Positions 10,501-21,229 of a stretch of DNA of 64,000 bases are shown here, piece by piece. Every line of letters begins with the position of its first letter. The stretch's first letter is position 1. The position numbers and the translations under genes were made by a program. A model generated the notes under the pieces. The model was given only the letters and a program-made list of their open reading frames with translations, did no database searches and had not been told where the DNA came from. The DNA comes from Rosellinia necatrix (taxonomy: Eukaryota > Ascomycota > Sordariomycetes > Xylariales > Xylariaceae), in NCBI GenBank assembly GCA_021209875.1, contig JAGYVD010000007.1:744001-808000 (forward strand), read 5' to 3'.

Positions 10501-13500
10501 GTTTTGTTTGGCCTGGTTGGCTTTGCTTCTCAGCTAGATTGAATTCGAGCCAGTGGGATGTCTTCTCAAATTGGTAAGGAGGTAAATTTAGCATGGAATA
10601 CCAATCTCGTTGAAGCCTGTGGAACGGCCAGAATCGAACGCTGTAACCATTGCTCCCTAAAGTTGCGATTGTCACAGCTAATTTGTCTAGGCCGCTAGGC
10701 TGGCTGAAGTCAACTGGGAAGAATTGGTGATGCGCTTGGCTAGGAGACAGGGCACGGCGAATCATGGTTGTGACCGGGGAACCGGAACCAGCTTCGATCC
10801 AAGTGCAAGCTCCGAGACGTTGTTCTACCCGCTTTACTGCGCTCTCAAAATATACGGGCTTGCGAGTATGTTGAGCAATAAAGGCGGGTGTTACCGCGTC
10901 GGGGCTGGCTTCAATAGAGCACCTCTCGATTTGAATTTTTGGGGTGCTATAGGTCAAGCCCCCTGCCAGGTCTTCAAGGTCAACAAGCATAGGTTCACAG
11001 AACCTCGAATGAAACCCTCGTTGAACATCCAAAACTTTGTACCGAATGCCTGAGGATACACCAAGTGATTGAATCATCATATTGACTTCCAGTTCTGATC
11101 CAACAAGAACAAAACTTCTCTTCCCATTGTAACATGCAATTTCGAGCCCAGGGTTGGATGTTGAAGACCGAGTCGGTGTTATCATGTTCGATACATGCTG
11201 AAGATCAGCTTCTATTGCGATCATACGTCCGTGCTCGTTACCCCATTTTGTGCTCATTAGGCTTGCGCGATCGTGTACAAGTTTGAGGCCGTGATAGAGA
11301 GAAAGAATGCCAGAAATAGAGAGACCGACAAGTTCGCCTAGGGAATGGCCGACAATACAGTCGATAACCATACCGCAGTCTATCCACGACTGTGCGCAGG
11401 CATACTGTAAAGAGAACTGCATCACTTGGAGTAAAACAATGCTGTCCAGCGGTGTAGTCTGAAATATATACGGAAATATTCCTGTATGGCCAAAAGATTT
11501 CAAAATACTATCGCATTCGTCTAGATGCGACCGGAGAATTGCACAGGATTTGTATATACATTCGCTGAGTCCAATGAAGCGCCCATGTTGCCCGCCTAAA
11601 GCTAGGATGATAGGTTTGGGCTCGGGGGAAGAATATGAAAGTTGCGAGTGCTCGTTTGATGCAACACCATGAAGTTGCAAGTTAATATCGGACATACTGG
11701 AGACAGCGGCAGATAATCTGTATGGTAGATTGCGGTTTTGCGTCTCACTCAAGCGGAACATTAGACTTGAAAGAATTCCCGCGCTCGATTTTAAGTTGGA
11801 TGTTATGTGCTTTCGCATGATCTCGCAGTTTTCTCGAAGACTAGTGTAACTATTTCCAGTTACTAGTAGTGGGTACTTGGTCGTATGTCGTTCTTTTTCT
11901 GGGGCGTGGTTCTGCAGGTATGGCTCTCTAACTATCATAGCCGCAATACTGCCAGCTGCGCCATGATTGCTAACAAAAGCAATGAGAGGTTCTGCAGTCC
12001 AGGGCAAGGTCATAGTGGGTATTTGGATTTGTCCAGGGACTAGGTTGACTTTAGGGTTGGGTTTGCTGTGACTAGCTTGCCGAGGAATAGCTCGTTTTTG
12101 AATCATTACTACGATGCTGAGTTAGACACATCGTCGGCTAGTAGATTTTCTTGAAAGTGGCTACACTTGACAAAAGAATATGTAAAATGGAGGGTTGGTT
12201 GGGTAGTATTCTTGACTACAAAGACGTGCGAAATTTACTTACAAAGTGTTTTAATCAACGCAGCAACACCAGAAGCCCCTTCAGTATGTCCAATGTTTCC
12301 CTTTACAGAAGCGAAATAAAGTGGAAAACTTCGTTCCTGGCGAGTGAAGACTTTACAGATTCCTTCAAACTCTTTTGGGTCGCCAATAAGCGTCCCGGTG
12401 CCATGAGCTTCTAAATAGGATATATCTTCCGGAGTAACTTGGGCTAGGTTCAATGCTCTTTTATATAGTGAAATGTGTGATGGGACATGAGGAACGGTGA
12501 TTGAGACTTCATTGCTATTTTGCTGGACACATGTAGACAGAATAACACCAAAAATATGATCACCATCCTCGACCGCTCGGCTAAGGGTTTTGAGAACAAC
12601 AAGTCCAACTCCTTCTCCACGACAATATCCATCTGCATTGGAACCAAATGGTTTCGTTGCACCAGTAGGACTAAGAAACGAAGCAGCAGCTAGATTCTGG
12701 TACAGATGAGGACTCGTGAAGACGGAAGAGCCGCCTGCAATAGCTGTGGTGCAGTCACCGCATCGAATCGCTTTACATGCAGCATCGATCGCAATAGCAG
12801 ACGATGAGCAAGCTGTATCAAATGTGATAGACGGGCCAGTAAAACCAAAAAAGTGGCTTATCCTTCCCGAAAGGAAGGCTCTGAGTGTACCCAGAGCAGA
12901 GTAAGCATTGGCAGGATGACTTGCGACATTGTCACAATAGTCCGAAACACACACCCCAATAAAACACCCTACATCGAGAGTGGTATGTTGCTGTCCGAAA
13001 TACCCAGACGATTCCAAAGCCTGGTACGCAACTTCCAAGAGCAATCGCTGACTTGGATCCATTGATGCTGCCTCCCTGCTGGATTTATTGAAGAAACGGT
13101 GATCAAACTTGTCAACGTCTGCGAGAAAGTTCCCAAAGAAGATTGATCTTTCAGTACTGCGGCCATGGTCGTACGCTGGGAAACGGTCTGGCGGGGGTCC
13201 AGTTGCCATAGAAGTCCCACGGTCCAGAAGTTCCCAGTACTCTTCGGTTGAGTTTGCCCCGGGGAACTTGCAAGCCATGCCGACAACAGCTATGGCATCC
13301 TTGGGATACCCATTTGGGTAAACACTCCCTGGTTTTGGTTGTGATGATGACATAGCAGCTGCTTGCCGGAGGCGATAACTGATCGGTCTAGTTGTAATTC
13401 TGTTGCTGGGGAGATAGGGACATGCACTATTGGAGTTCAAACCTTCAATCAAGACATGGATATATGTGTGCCCTACACAGCCCAAAAGGCAGTGAGCGAC

Positions 13501-13527
13501 CTTGGTGACTAACATTGCTAGATTCAT
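7535..13527 (-). CDS. Non-reducing polyketide synthase, KS-MAT-PT-ACP-ACP-MT
   Basis: Two exons (13527-12243 and 12108-7535) join in phase across a 134-bp intron (GTAAGT donor, TCTAAC branch, TAG acceptor), giving about 1952 aa. Domains in order: ketosynthase (residues about 75-490) with active-site Cys240 in DTACSSSA, EAHGTGT and KGNIGHTEGASG; acyltransferase with GHSLGE near 684; product template with His1009 (GHSLLSNPVSP) and VENFFQVPGF near 1198; ACP1 (GIDSL, Ser about 1393); ACP2 (GLDSL, Ser about 1515); and a C-terminal methyltransferase with EIGAGTG near 1775. It should make a C-methylated aromatic polyketide. Oddities: no starter-unit (SAT) domain precedes KS, only about 75 unassigned residues; no thioesterase, reductase or cyclase follows MT; and the PT position normally Asp reads Glu. 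A Met at 13353 is an alternative start. A retrotransposon sits 264 bp upstream. Confidence 0.93.
12109..12242 (-). other. Intron of the PKS gene
   Basis: Donor GTAAGT follows the IKTL codons. The acceptor TAG leaves 'TA' before ATGATTCAA, so the split codon becomes Leu and the protein reads IKTLLMIQKRAIPRQ, as expected at the end of a ketosynthase. TCTAAC serves as branch site. Confidence 0.85.
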
Positions 13528-13785
13528 GATCGGACTCTATGATACCTTGCCATCCAATCAGAGGTAGATTCGCAGTCATTCAATGAGCCTCCAAATTTAG
13601 TTGACGATATCCATGAGCCGAGCCTCTCGGTGTCGGGAGCAAGAACTCCTCTTCGAAGGCGGTGTGCTGCCTGGCACACTCTCTTTTTCCTCGTGCTGGT
13701 ACAACGTGCTGTGTGCATACAACAATCTTCAGGTCGTGTGGGTGGTATTCCTCTGACCTGGTGAATTGCCTTCTTCACTGACATG
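13528..13785 (-). promoter_or_regulatory. PKS-side half of a divergent promoter
   Basis: Sequence between the PKS start and the retrotransposon's target-site duplication. Before insertion it would have been continuous with 20661-21229, giving about 840 bp between the PKS and FAD-oxidase start codons. An open frame at 13524-13811 shows no SAT-domain features. No specific binding site is claimed. Confidence 0.5.
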
Positions 13786-13790
13786 GATGT
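13786..13790. repeat. Target-site duplication GATGT (left)
   Basis: GATGT directly precedes the 5' LTR and is repeated exactly after the 3' LTR at 20656-20660. This marks a single insertion event. Confidence 0.9.
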
Positions 13791-13928
13791 TGTCAAATGT
13801 ATGTGGGTCACTCCACACCTCCGGATATATATTCTATTGAATATCCCAGGTTTTTTAACCTATTTTTGTAATTAATTCTATATTTTAAATATATTTTTAA
13901 CTATTATAATAATTTATTTTTTTTAACA
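13791..13928 (+). repeat. 5' LTR (138 bp)
   Basis: Begins TGTCAAATGTATGTGG and ends TTTAACA. It aligns along its length with 20518-20655. The outer part (to about 13845) keeps its G:C pairs, while the inner part is converted to A:T relative to the 3' copy (for example CAGGTTTTTTAACC against CAGGTCTTTTGACC). Confidence 0.9.
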
Positions 13929-13942
13929 GGTTATAAGCCTGG
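13929..13942 (+). other. Putative primer-binding site (initiator-Met tRNA anticodon arm)
   Basis: GGTTATAAGCCTGG starts immediately after the LTR. With a single RIP-type G-to-A change reversed, GGTTATGAGCC is the complement of the conserved GGCTCATAACC anticodon arm of initiator-Met tRNA. Half-tRNA priming of this type is known for copia-like elements. The match is by eye. Confidence 0.65.
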
Positions 13943-16900
13943 ACTTGTTTATTTATATTATTTATTCAGCTTTTATTTTTAAACTTAGCTAAATTATTTA
14001 ATTTTTCGACTTAAAAAATTTAAAGCTAGAACTGTTTATATAAAAAATTAATATTTAAAAATAAACTAAAAAAAACGTTAAGTTATAAATATAATATATT
14101 ATTTTGTTTAAAAAAACAATATTAATTATAAAATTTATTAAACTATTAATTTAAAGTTTATTAATGCTTATAAAACGCAGGACTTATTAAAACTAAACTA
14201 TTAATAATTATTAGCTATAATTTTAAATTTTTAGCTTTAAATAATATTAAGCTATTAAAAAAAAATTTTATTTTATTTTTTATTTGCTAATTATTAAATC
14301 TAATAAACTTTATTATTTTTAAATATAAAAATTATAAAAAAACAGATTATTATTTTAATAAGTTATTATTATTTTAATTAAATATTTAAAATGTTTATAA
14401 ATATTTATAAATATTTTTGCAAAAAAACTTTTATAATGTTTTTATATTATTATTTTTAAACGAACGTAATTTTTTTATTTTGCTAACAAACTTGTTTTAA
14501 TTATATTAGATTTTTTATAAATAATATTAAAAAACAACTATATATTTTTTATTATTATAAAAACTTTTAAAAATTTATTATTAAATTTACAGCTTATATT
14601 TTTTTTATTATTATTTAATAATATTAAATTTTTAGTTTTAAAGTAGCTATTTTAAAAGTTTATTATTTTTACTTCTAATTTTACGTTTTATATATAAACA
14701 AATATATAAAAAAAAACAGGAAATTTTATTTTATTTTTAACTTAAATATTAATGTTTTTATAATTAAAAATTGCTTTAAAATGCTAATATAAAAGCAACA
14801 AAATTATAAGCGGCAAAAAAGCTTAATATTAATAATTATAAGTTTAATAAAATTATTAAACGACTATATAAAATTTATTAAAAAAATTAAAAACTATTTA
14901 GCAATATAAAACTATAAACGTTTTTTATTTAAAAAAATATAAATATTAATACTAAAAAAAAAAGCTAGCAAAAATAATAACGATTATATAAAACGTATTA
15001 AAATATAAAAAAATAAACAGATTAAAAAATACGCAGCTATATAAATACGTTTTAAAATTAATATTTAAAACTATTTTATAAATAAAACTAAATATAAAAT
15101 AATATTTTAAATTTAAAACGTTATTTTAAAAACTTTAAACTTAAAAAATATTATTTATATTGTTTTATTTATTTAATAAAATAATATAAGCTTAAAAACA
15201 GTAGTAAAACTATATTAAAGCTTGCAAAAAACTTTAAACTATTTATAACAATATAATTATTTTAAATACCGACTATATAATTTATAAACTTATATTTTTA
15301 ATAAATTTTTATTTATTTTAAGCTTAGATTATATTTTTTTTATTTTTTAAATAAAACTATTAAATTATTTTTAAAAAAACTCGACTAGTATAATAATTAA
15401 AAAGCTGCTATATTTAATAACGCTGTTTAAAAAGCTTAAATTAAAAAGCAGTTATTAAAGTTAATAAAAAACTTTAACGTTATATTAATTATAGTTATAA
15501 ACTATATAAGTTGCAAAAAAAAAAAATATATAACGGCTAAATATTATAAGTTATATTTAGAACTAGCATTAAAAAAAAGTTTTTATTTTTAAAAAGCAAC
15601 TTAATAAAAATAAAATAAAAAAAAGGATTAAAAAAATAAAAACTTTAATAATAGCTTTAATATAAAATAAATAAATATTTTTTTTGCTGCTGCTTAACTT
15701 AATTAGAACTAATAATATAACTTTAATTTTATTATATTTAGCTCTGCAGAAAACTTTTTTATAAAAATGCTTAAACTAAGCTATTTAACGGCTAAATTTA
15801 GCGCTAGTGTATTAAAGTTATGCGTTTTAAAAATATAATTTTTTAGCAACGTTTTAAATAATTTGCAGGTTGTTAACGTATTAAAACAATTTTTGCTAGC
15901 TAATATTATTAAATAAATTGTTTAAAACTTTATAAAACGATTTAATAACGTTGTTGTTTTTAATTTAAGCTATAATTAATATATATTTTATAAACAAAAC
16001 AAGTTTATTAATTTAAAGCGTTATAATAAGCTAGAAATAATAAAAATCAGAAGTAAAATAATTATATTTAAATAAATAAAAGATTATATTATTATTACTT
16101 TTATAAACAGCAAAAAGTACGGAATATTTTTTATAAAGCGGTATATTGTTTTAAAACAAAAGTTAATTTAATTTTTATATTTTAATTATTTAAAAAAAAT
16201 ACGGAATTTTTTTTTTGTTAAAATAAAGCATTTAAAATTAAAAGCAAAAAATGTTTTTTTAACGCGCAGATAAACAGCGGTTTATATTTAATTAATACGC
16301 CAAGCTTTAGTATTAATATATTTAGTTTAAATATTAAGCTTTATATTTATTCTGTTTTTAATTTTAAAATGCAAGTTTAATATAACTAACTTAAATATAT
16401 TAATAATTAAAAACTTTAAATATTAATAAACTTTATAACAAAAATATTATTTTTTAAAAGTATTATTTATATAAAACTTATATTAAAAATAAATAAAAAA
16501 ACTGTATAAAAAACTTTAGCTAAAAAACTTATAAATTTAAATTTATTTATATTAATTTTGTTAAAATGCTAATAAAGCAAAGCTATATTATAAAATATAA
16601 CAGATTTATTTAATAAATAATTATAATTAATAACTATATTTAAAAAACTTAGACTTTTTTATAAAGTTTTTGTTTAAGTTTACTAGTATTATTTAAGCTT
16701 TTTTTAATTAATATAAACGATTAAAACAACGTTATTATATTATTATATTAAATTAAAAATTAAGTTTTATAAATAATACGTTTAAACTTATATATTAAAA
16801 TAAAAATATTGTTTTATTTTTTTTTTATAAACTAATACTAATAAAATAGTATTATAGAACAGGTTATAAAAGTTATTAAAAAAATTGTTTATAAACTATT

Positions 16901-18130
16901 TATAAATACTACGGCTAGCAAAATAAACCTGAAATATTAGCTTGTATTAGTTAAAACGGCAGTATATTTAAAAAATTTATAGTCTAGCTTAAAAATAAAA
17001 AATAAAACTTTATATAAAATATAATATAATATTAAACCAGATTTAATATATTTACGCGTTATTAAATTAAATAATTATTATTTATTAAAAAAAAAACCGT
17101 TAATATTTAATAAAAAAACATAAAAATATAAAATATTAAGTTATTAAAAAAACAGCGTTATAAACTATATAGTATTATTTTTTTTTAATAAAATAATATA
17201 AGCTAATAACGTTGTTTTTAAAAAACAGTATATATATTTATTATTAAAAAACTAGTTTTTTTTTTTTAAACTTATTTAAAAAACTAGCTAATACTACTAT
17301 AAAAGCCCAGCTAGTTATTAAAACTATTATAATTATTTTATAGTTTAAAGCGTTAAAGTTAAAAAAAAAAAAGTTTTTAGCTAAAAACTAAAAACTACAA
17401 AGTATGTTTTTAGCAGGACTTTATAAAAAAATATATTATTTAAAACTATTAAAATAAATAATAAAAATAGATTTTAAAGCTATTTTATAAAACTTTTTAA
17501 TACTCCGGCTATTATATTTTAAAAATACTAGTTATTTTATTTAAAATAATACTGCTTTTATTATTAAAACTATAGTTTTTTTTAAATTAAAAAACTTATA
17601 GCTTAATTATTAGCTATTTTAAAAACGGAATAAAAATTAAAAATAATAAAAACATTTAAAAGTTTATTATAGTTGTTATTTTAAAAGTTTTATAAAATTA
17701 TTTTAATTTTTATTTTTAAACAGGCCTATTTAGCTAATATTAAATATTAGCTGTTAATAGCTTTATAAAATTTTTATTAATATTTTTAAGCTAATAATAT
17801 TATTAGTTAATATAATATTTACGTTATTTTTTTTTTTAAAGCTTGTTAAACTAAAATTATTAGCTTAAGCAAAAAAAAACGCTAATTAGTTTAATTAGCA
17901 AAAAATAATAAGCAGTAAACATAAGTTTTTTATAAATAATAAAATATAAAAACTTATAAAGTTATTTAAAAATAAAAACTGCTTATAAGCAAATAAGTTT
18001 ATAAGCTAAAAAAAATTTAATAAAAAATTATTTAATATAAAATATAATAAATAGTTTAAAGCTTTAAATAAATAAAAAGCTAAATTATAATAAAATTTTT
18101 ATATTAGTAGTAAAACTAATAAGCTATAAA

Positions 18131-18942
18131 GCAATTTTTATTATTGCAGCAGTTTTAAACTTAGAACTTAAACAAATAAACGTTAAAACAGCGTTTTTAT
18201 ATAAATTAATAAATAAAAAATTTATATTAAATAATTATTAAAATTTAATAACAGCTTTAGTTATATATACTATTTAAATAAAACATTTTATAAACTAAAA
18301 CAGTTTTTAAAAATTTAATATAATATTTTTTCTGCGTTTTTAAAAAAACTAAGCTTTATATTATTAAATATAAATATTAAAATATTTATTAAAAGCTATT
18401 TATATATAGCAGTATATATAAACAATTTATTAATAGCTGGACTTTTAAAATTAAAAATTAACAAGTTTAAACAAGCGTTAAATAAACGTTTTAAAATAAT
18501 AGATTTAAGCTTATGTTTATATTATTTAAAAATAATAATTAAAAAAAACTGTTTTAACCGGACGATTTATTTAAAATAAAATGTTTACGTTAAAAAAATA
18601 TTAAAAAACTTTTATATATAAAAATATATTTTAAACGTTATTTTTATAAAAATAAAACTATTTAAACTTTTATTTATAAATTTTATTACGTTTAATAAAA
18701 ATAAAACTTAATATATAAAAGCTATTAGCTTATTAATATATATTATGTTTAAAATAAAACTAAATATTATATTTTTAATATTATTTTATAGTTATTTTTT
18801 AATAAAGCTTAATAAAAACTATATTATAGCTATTAAACATATATTTAAATATTTAAAAAAAACAGCAGATTTAAAATTAGTTTATTATAAAGCTTTAAAA
18901 AGCTTTACCGGCTATATTAATATTAATTATGCTAAAAATTAA
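18131..18942 (+). pseudogene. Reverse transcriptase / RNase H remnant
   Basis: The best-preserved coding trace of the element. In order it shows a LELKQINVKTAFLY-like block, a VYINNLLIAG block in place of the YxDD catalytic site, and an AIKHIFKYLKKTADLKLVYY block typical of copia between RT and RNase H. Asp-to-Asn changes at the catalytic positions are the expected outcome of G-to-A mutation of GAY codons. Many stops interrupt the frame elsewhere. Confidence 0.8.
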
Positions 18943-20517
18943 AAAATTTAAAAATTAACTTTTAGCTATATTTTTTTAGTAAATAGTAGTATTATTAGTT
19001 AAAGCTTAAAATAATAAGCTATTATATTTTTATTATTTTATAAAATAAAATATATTAGCTAAACGTAAGCTATTAAAAAAGTTATTTAGTTGTAGCTATT
19101 ATTAAAAAAGTTAAATATTAATAATAAAATTAAAACAATTATTATTTATAGTAACAACTAAAAGCTATAGCATTAATTAATAACCTGTTATATTATATTA
19201 ATATTAAGTATATAATTATTTAATTAAAGTTTATTTATAAATAATAAGCTGCTAAAAATATTAAATTATAGTTTATATTAACAATAGAATAAATTATTAA
19301 TAAACTTATTAAAGCACTGCTAAAAAATAAATTTTTTAATTTTTATAAAGCTATAAGCTTAAAATAAATAAAAACTATGTTATTAATAAAACTAAAATTT
19401 AATTTTGTTATATAATTAAGCAGCATTAGTACTGCAAGAATTTTTTAATAAAAATATTTTATAATTTATTTTAATATAAACAGTTTAATTAAAGCTTTTA
19501 AACATTTATAACTAATTTTATTTAATTTTTATTATTTTTTTATTTTATAAACCGTTTTAAAGCTTTTTAATTATTAATAAAATAAAAGCTATAATATTTA
19601 TTAATATTAATTATTTTAATATATTAAAAAACTATTTTTAATATAAAAATAATAAATAATTAACTAGTTTTAATATTTAGCTAGTTTTATAAGCCTGCTA
19701 TAGCTGTAAATATATTATATGTTTATTTAAAAGCTATTTCTTTTTTATATATTAGCAAAAAAAAAAATTAAAAAGCTTGTAAAAAAATGCTGAATATATT
19801 TATTTAAAACATTTTTAATATATTTTATTACGTTAAAAAAAACTGGAAACATATATAAATAAGTTTATTTAATATATTATAAAATATTTAGTTAAAAAAT
19901 AACTAAAAAAAAAACGTTTAGCACGCGTTTATTATAATAATAATTATTAACTTAGCTAAAAAAAAACATAATATTTTAAAACTATAATTTTATGTTTAAA
20001 ATATTAAAAATATTATAAATAAAAATATATTTTAAAGCAAATAAAAAGCTTTTTAAACTATTTATAATAAAAATCGGACGTTTTAAAATCTAATATAATT
20101 TAAATTAAACGTATGCTAACTAAAACTTTTATTTAATATATATAATATTTTATATTAAAAACTAAATATAACTAAAAATTTATTTTTTAAAAAAATTTAA
20201 CTTTTGCTTATAAAACTATATATAATTAATATATTAATAATTTATTTAAAAATATACTAGTATATATTTTAAGTTTTTTTTTTTTATAAAAAGTTTTTAT
20301 AAATTAAGCCGTAATTAAAAAACGTTATAACTAAATATTAAAATAATACTATAGATATAAAAAATATTAAAAAAAAAAAAAAAAAGTTAATAATATCGGT
20401 TAAATAAGAGTTACGTATATTATATATATAAAAACTTTAGTTTAAACTTAATACAAGATTTTAAAATAACTTTTTAAAACTTTTTATAAAAAACAGACGG
20501 TTTAAAATAAGTAGAAG

Positions 20518-20655
20518 TGTTAAATATATATAGGTTATTTTACACCTCCGGATATATATTCTATTAAATATCCCAGGTCTTTTGACCTATCTTTATAACT
20601 AATTCTATACCTTGAATACATCTTTGACTATTATGATGATCCACTTCTCTTGACA
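20518..20655 (+). repeat. 3' LTR (138 bp)
   Basis: Begins TGTTAAATATATATAGG and ends CTTGACA. Here the inner (left) about 25 bp are RIP-converted, while the outer part from about 20545 keeps its G:C pairs. It is preceded by a purine-rich AAATAAGTAGAAG that can serve as the polypurine tract. Confidence 0.9.
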
Positions 20656-20660
20656 GATGT
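20656..20660. repeat. Target-site duplication GATGT (right)
   Basis: Exact copy of 13786-13790, immediately after the 3' LTR. Confidence 0.9.
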
Positions 20661-21229
20661 GCTAAGGCAGAGGGCAGTCATCAATGTACCACACCATGAC
20701 ATGGGATTTACATATCCTCCCGACTGCCAGTACAAAGACTTGCGATATGACATGCATGGATATGGTCGCATGGGCGGCATCCTGCCGGTCAAAGGGGTGC
20801 AGTAGGGGGCCCGGGGTGGGGAAGAGGCTCATATAACCCGGGCTCCTCCAAATATATCTACGGTGTGTGGTGACTGTGTGCGGTGACTGTGTGTGGTGTG
20901 GTGAAGTGACAGTAGACACCATACTGTGCTGCAGATGCAGATGCATCCCTACCCTCCATCGACCATCGACCACCGACCATCCATCATCTCCCATCTATCA
21001 TCTCCAATCAACGCAATCGCACCCGCCGTTTCCCGTCACACTGAATTTCTCCTGTAGTTCAATCTCATTTTTCACTGGCTCCCACTGACCGCCGTTGCAT
21101 TTTGGCGCCGCACTTGAGACACGTCATCCGACCGGCCCGCCGACCTGAACTAGCTAAGATAGATCGCGTGAAGCTGTCTCGTTATCCCTCATGCCTCACT
21201 TGTTTCTCCCTTCCCCAAAGAGGCTTAAG
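20661..21229 (+). promoter_or_regulatory. Oxidase-side half of the divergent promoter
   Basis: About 570 bp of unique, non-RIP sequence upstream of the FAD-oxidase start. It is rich in CCATC/CATCT-type short repeats near 20950-21005. I searched the minus strand for a SAT domain belonging to the PKS and found none. Specific factor-binding sites cannot be assigned. Confidence 0.45.

Larger units (their letters stand above)
13791..20655 (+). mobile_element. Full-length RIP-degraded Ty1/copia LTR retrotransposon
   Basis: The element is 6865 bp long, flanked by GATGT duplications and bounded by 138-bp LTRs that begin TGT and end ACA. The interior is extremely AT-rich with stops in all frames, the pattern left by repeat-induced point mutation. 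Protein traces on the plus strand identify copia order. Near 18131-18235 a stretch reads like the reverse-transcriptase LEL.QMDVKTAFL motif, with Asp now Asn. Near 18412-18440 YVDDLLIAG reads YINNLLIAG. At 18745-18942 an open remnant resembles the RT/RNase H junction (AIKHIFKYLKKTADLKLVYY...GYI). The element is dead. It sits between the PKS and the FAD oxidase. Confidence 0.92.

Noticed and set aside
13524..13811. 95-codon minus-strand frame upstream of the PKS as a SAT-domain exon
   Set aside because: It has no SAT-like motif, is out of frame with the PKS exon, and its end runs into the retrotransposon LTR.
13929..20517. Large AT-rich block considered as a centromere or mitochondrial insert
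   Set aside because: Exact LTRs, a target-site duplication and copia RT traces identify it as a RIP-mutated retrotransposon.
20662..20994. Minus-strand frame beyond the retrotransposon as the displaced PKS N-terminus
   Set aside because: It is low-complexity (His/Thr/Ser runs from CATC-type repeats) with no SAT features; promoter sequence is likelier.
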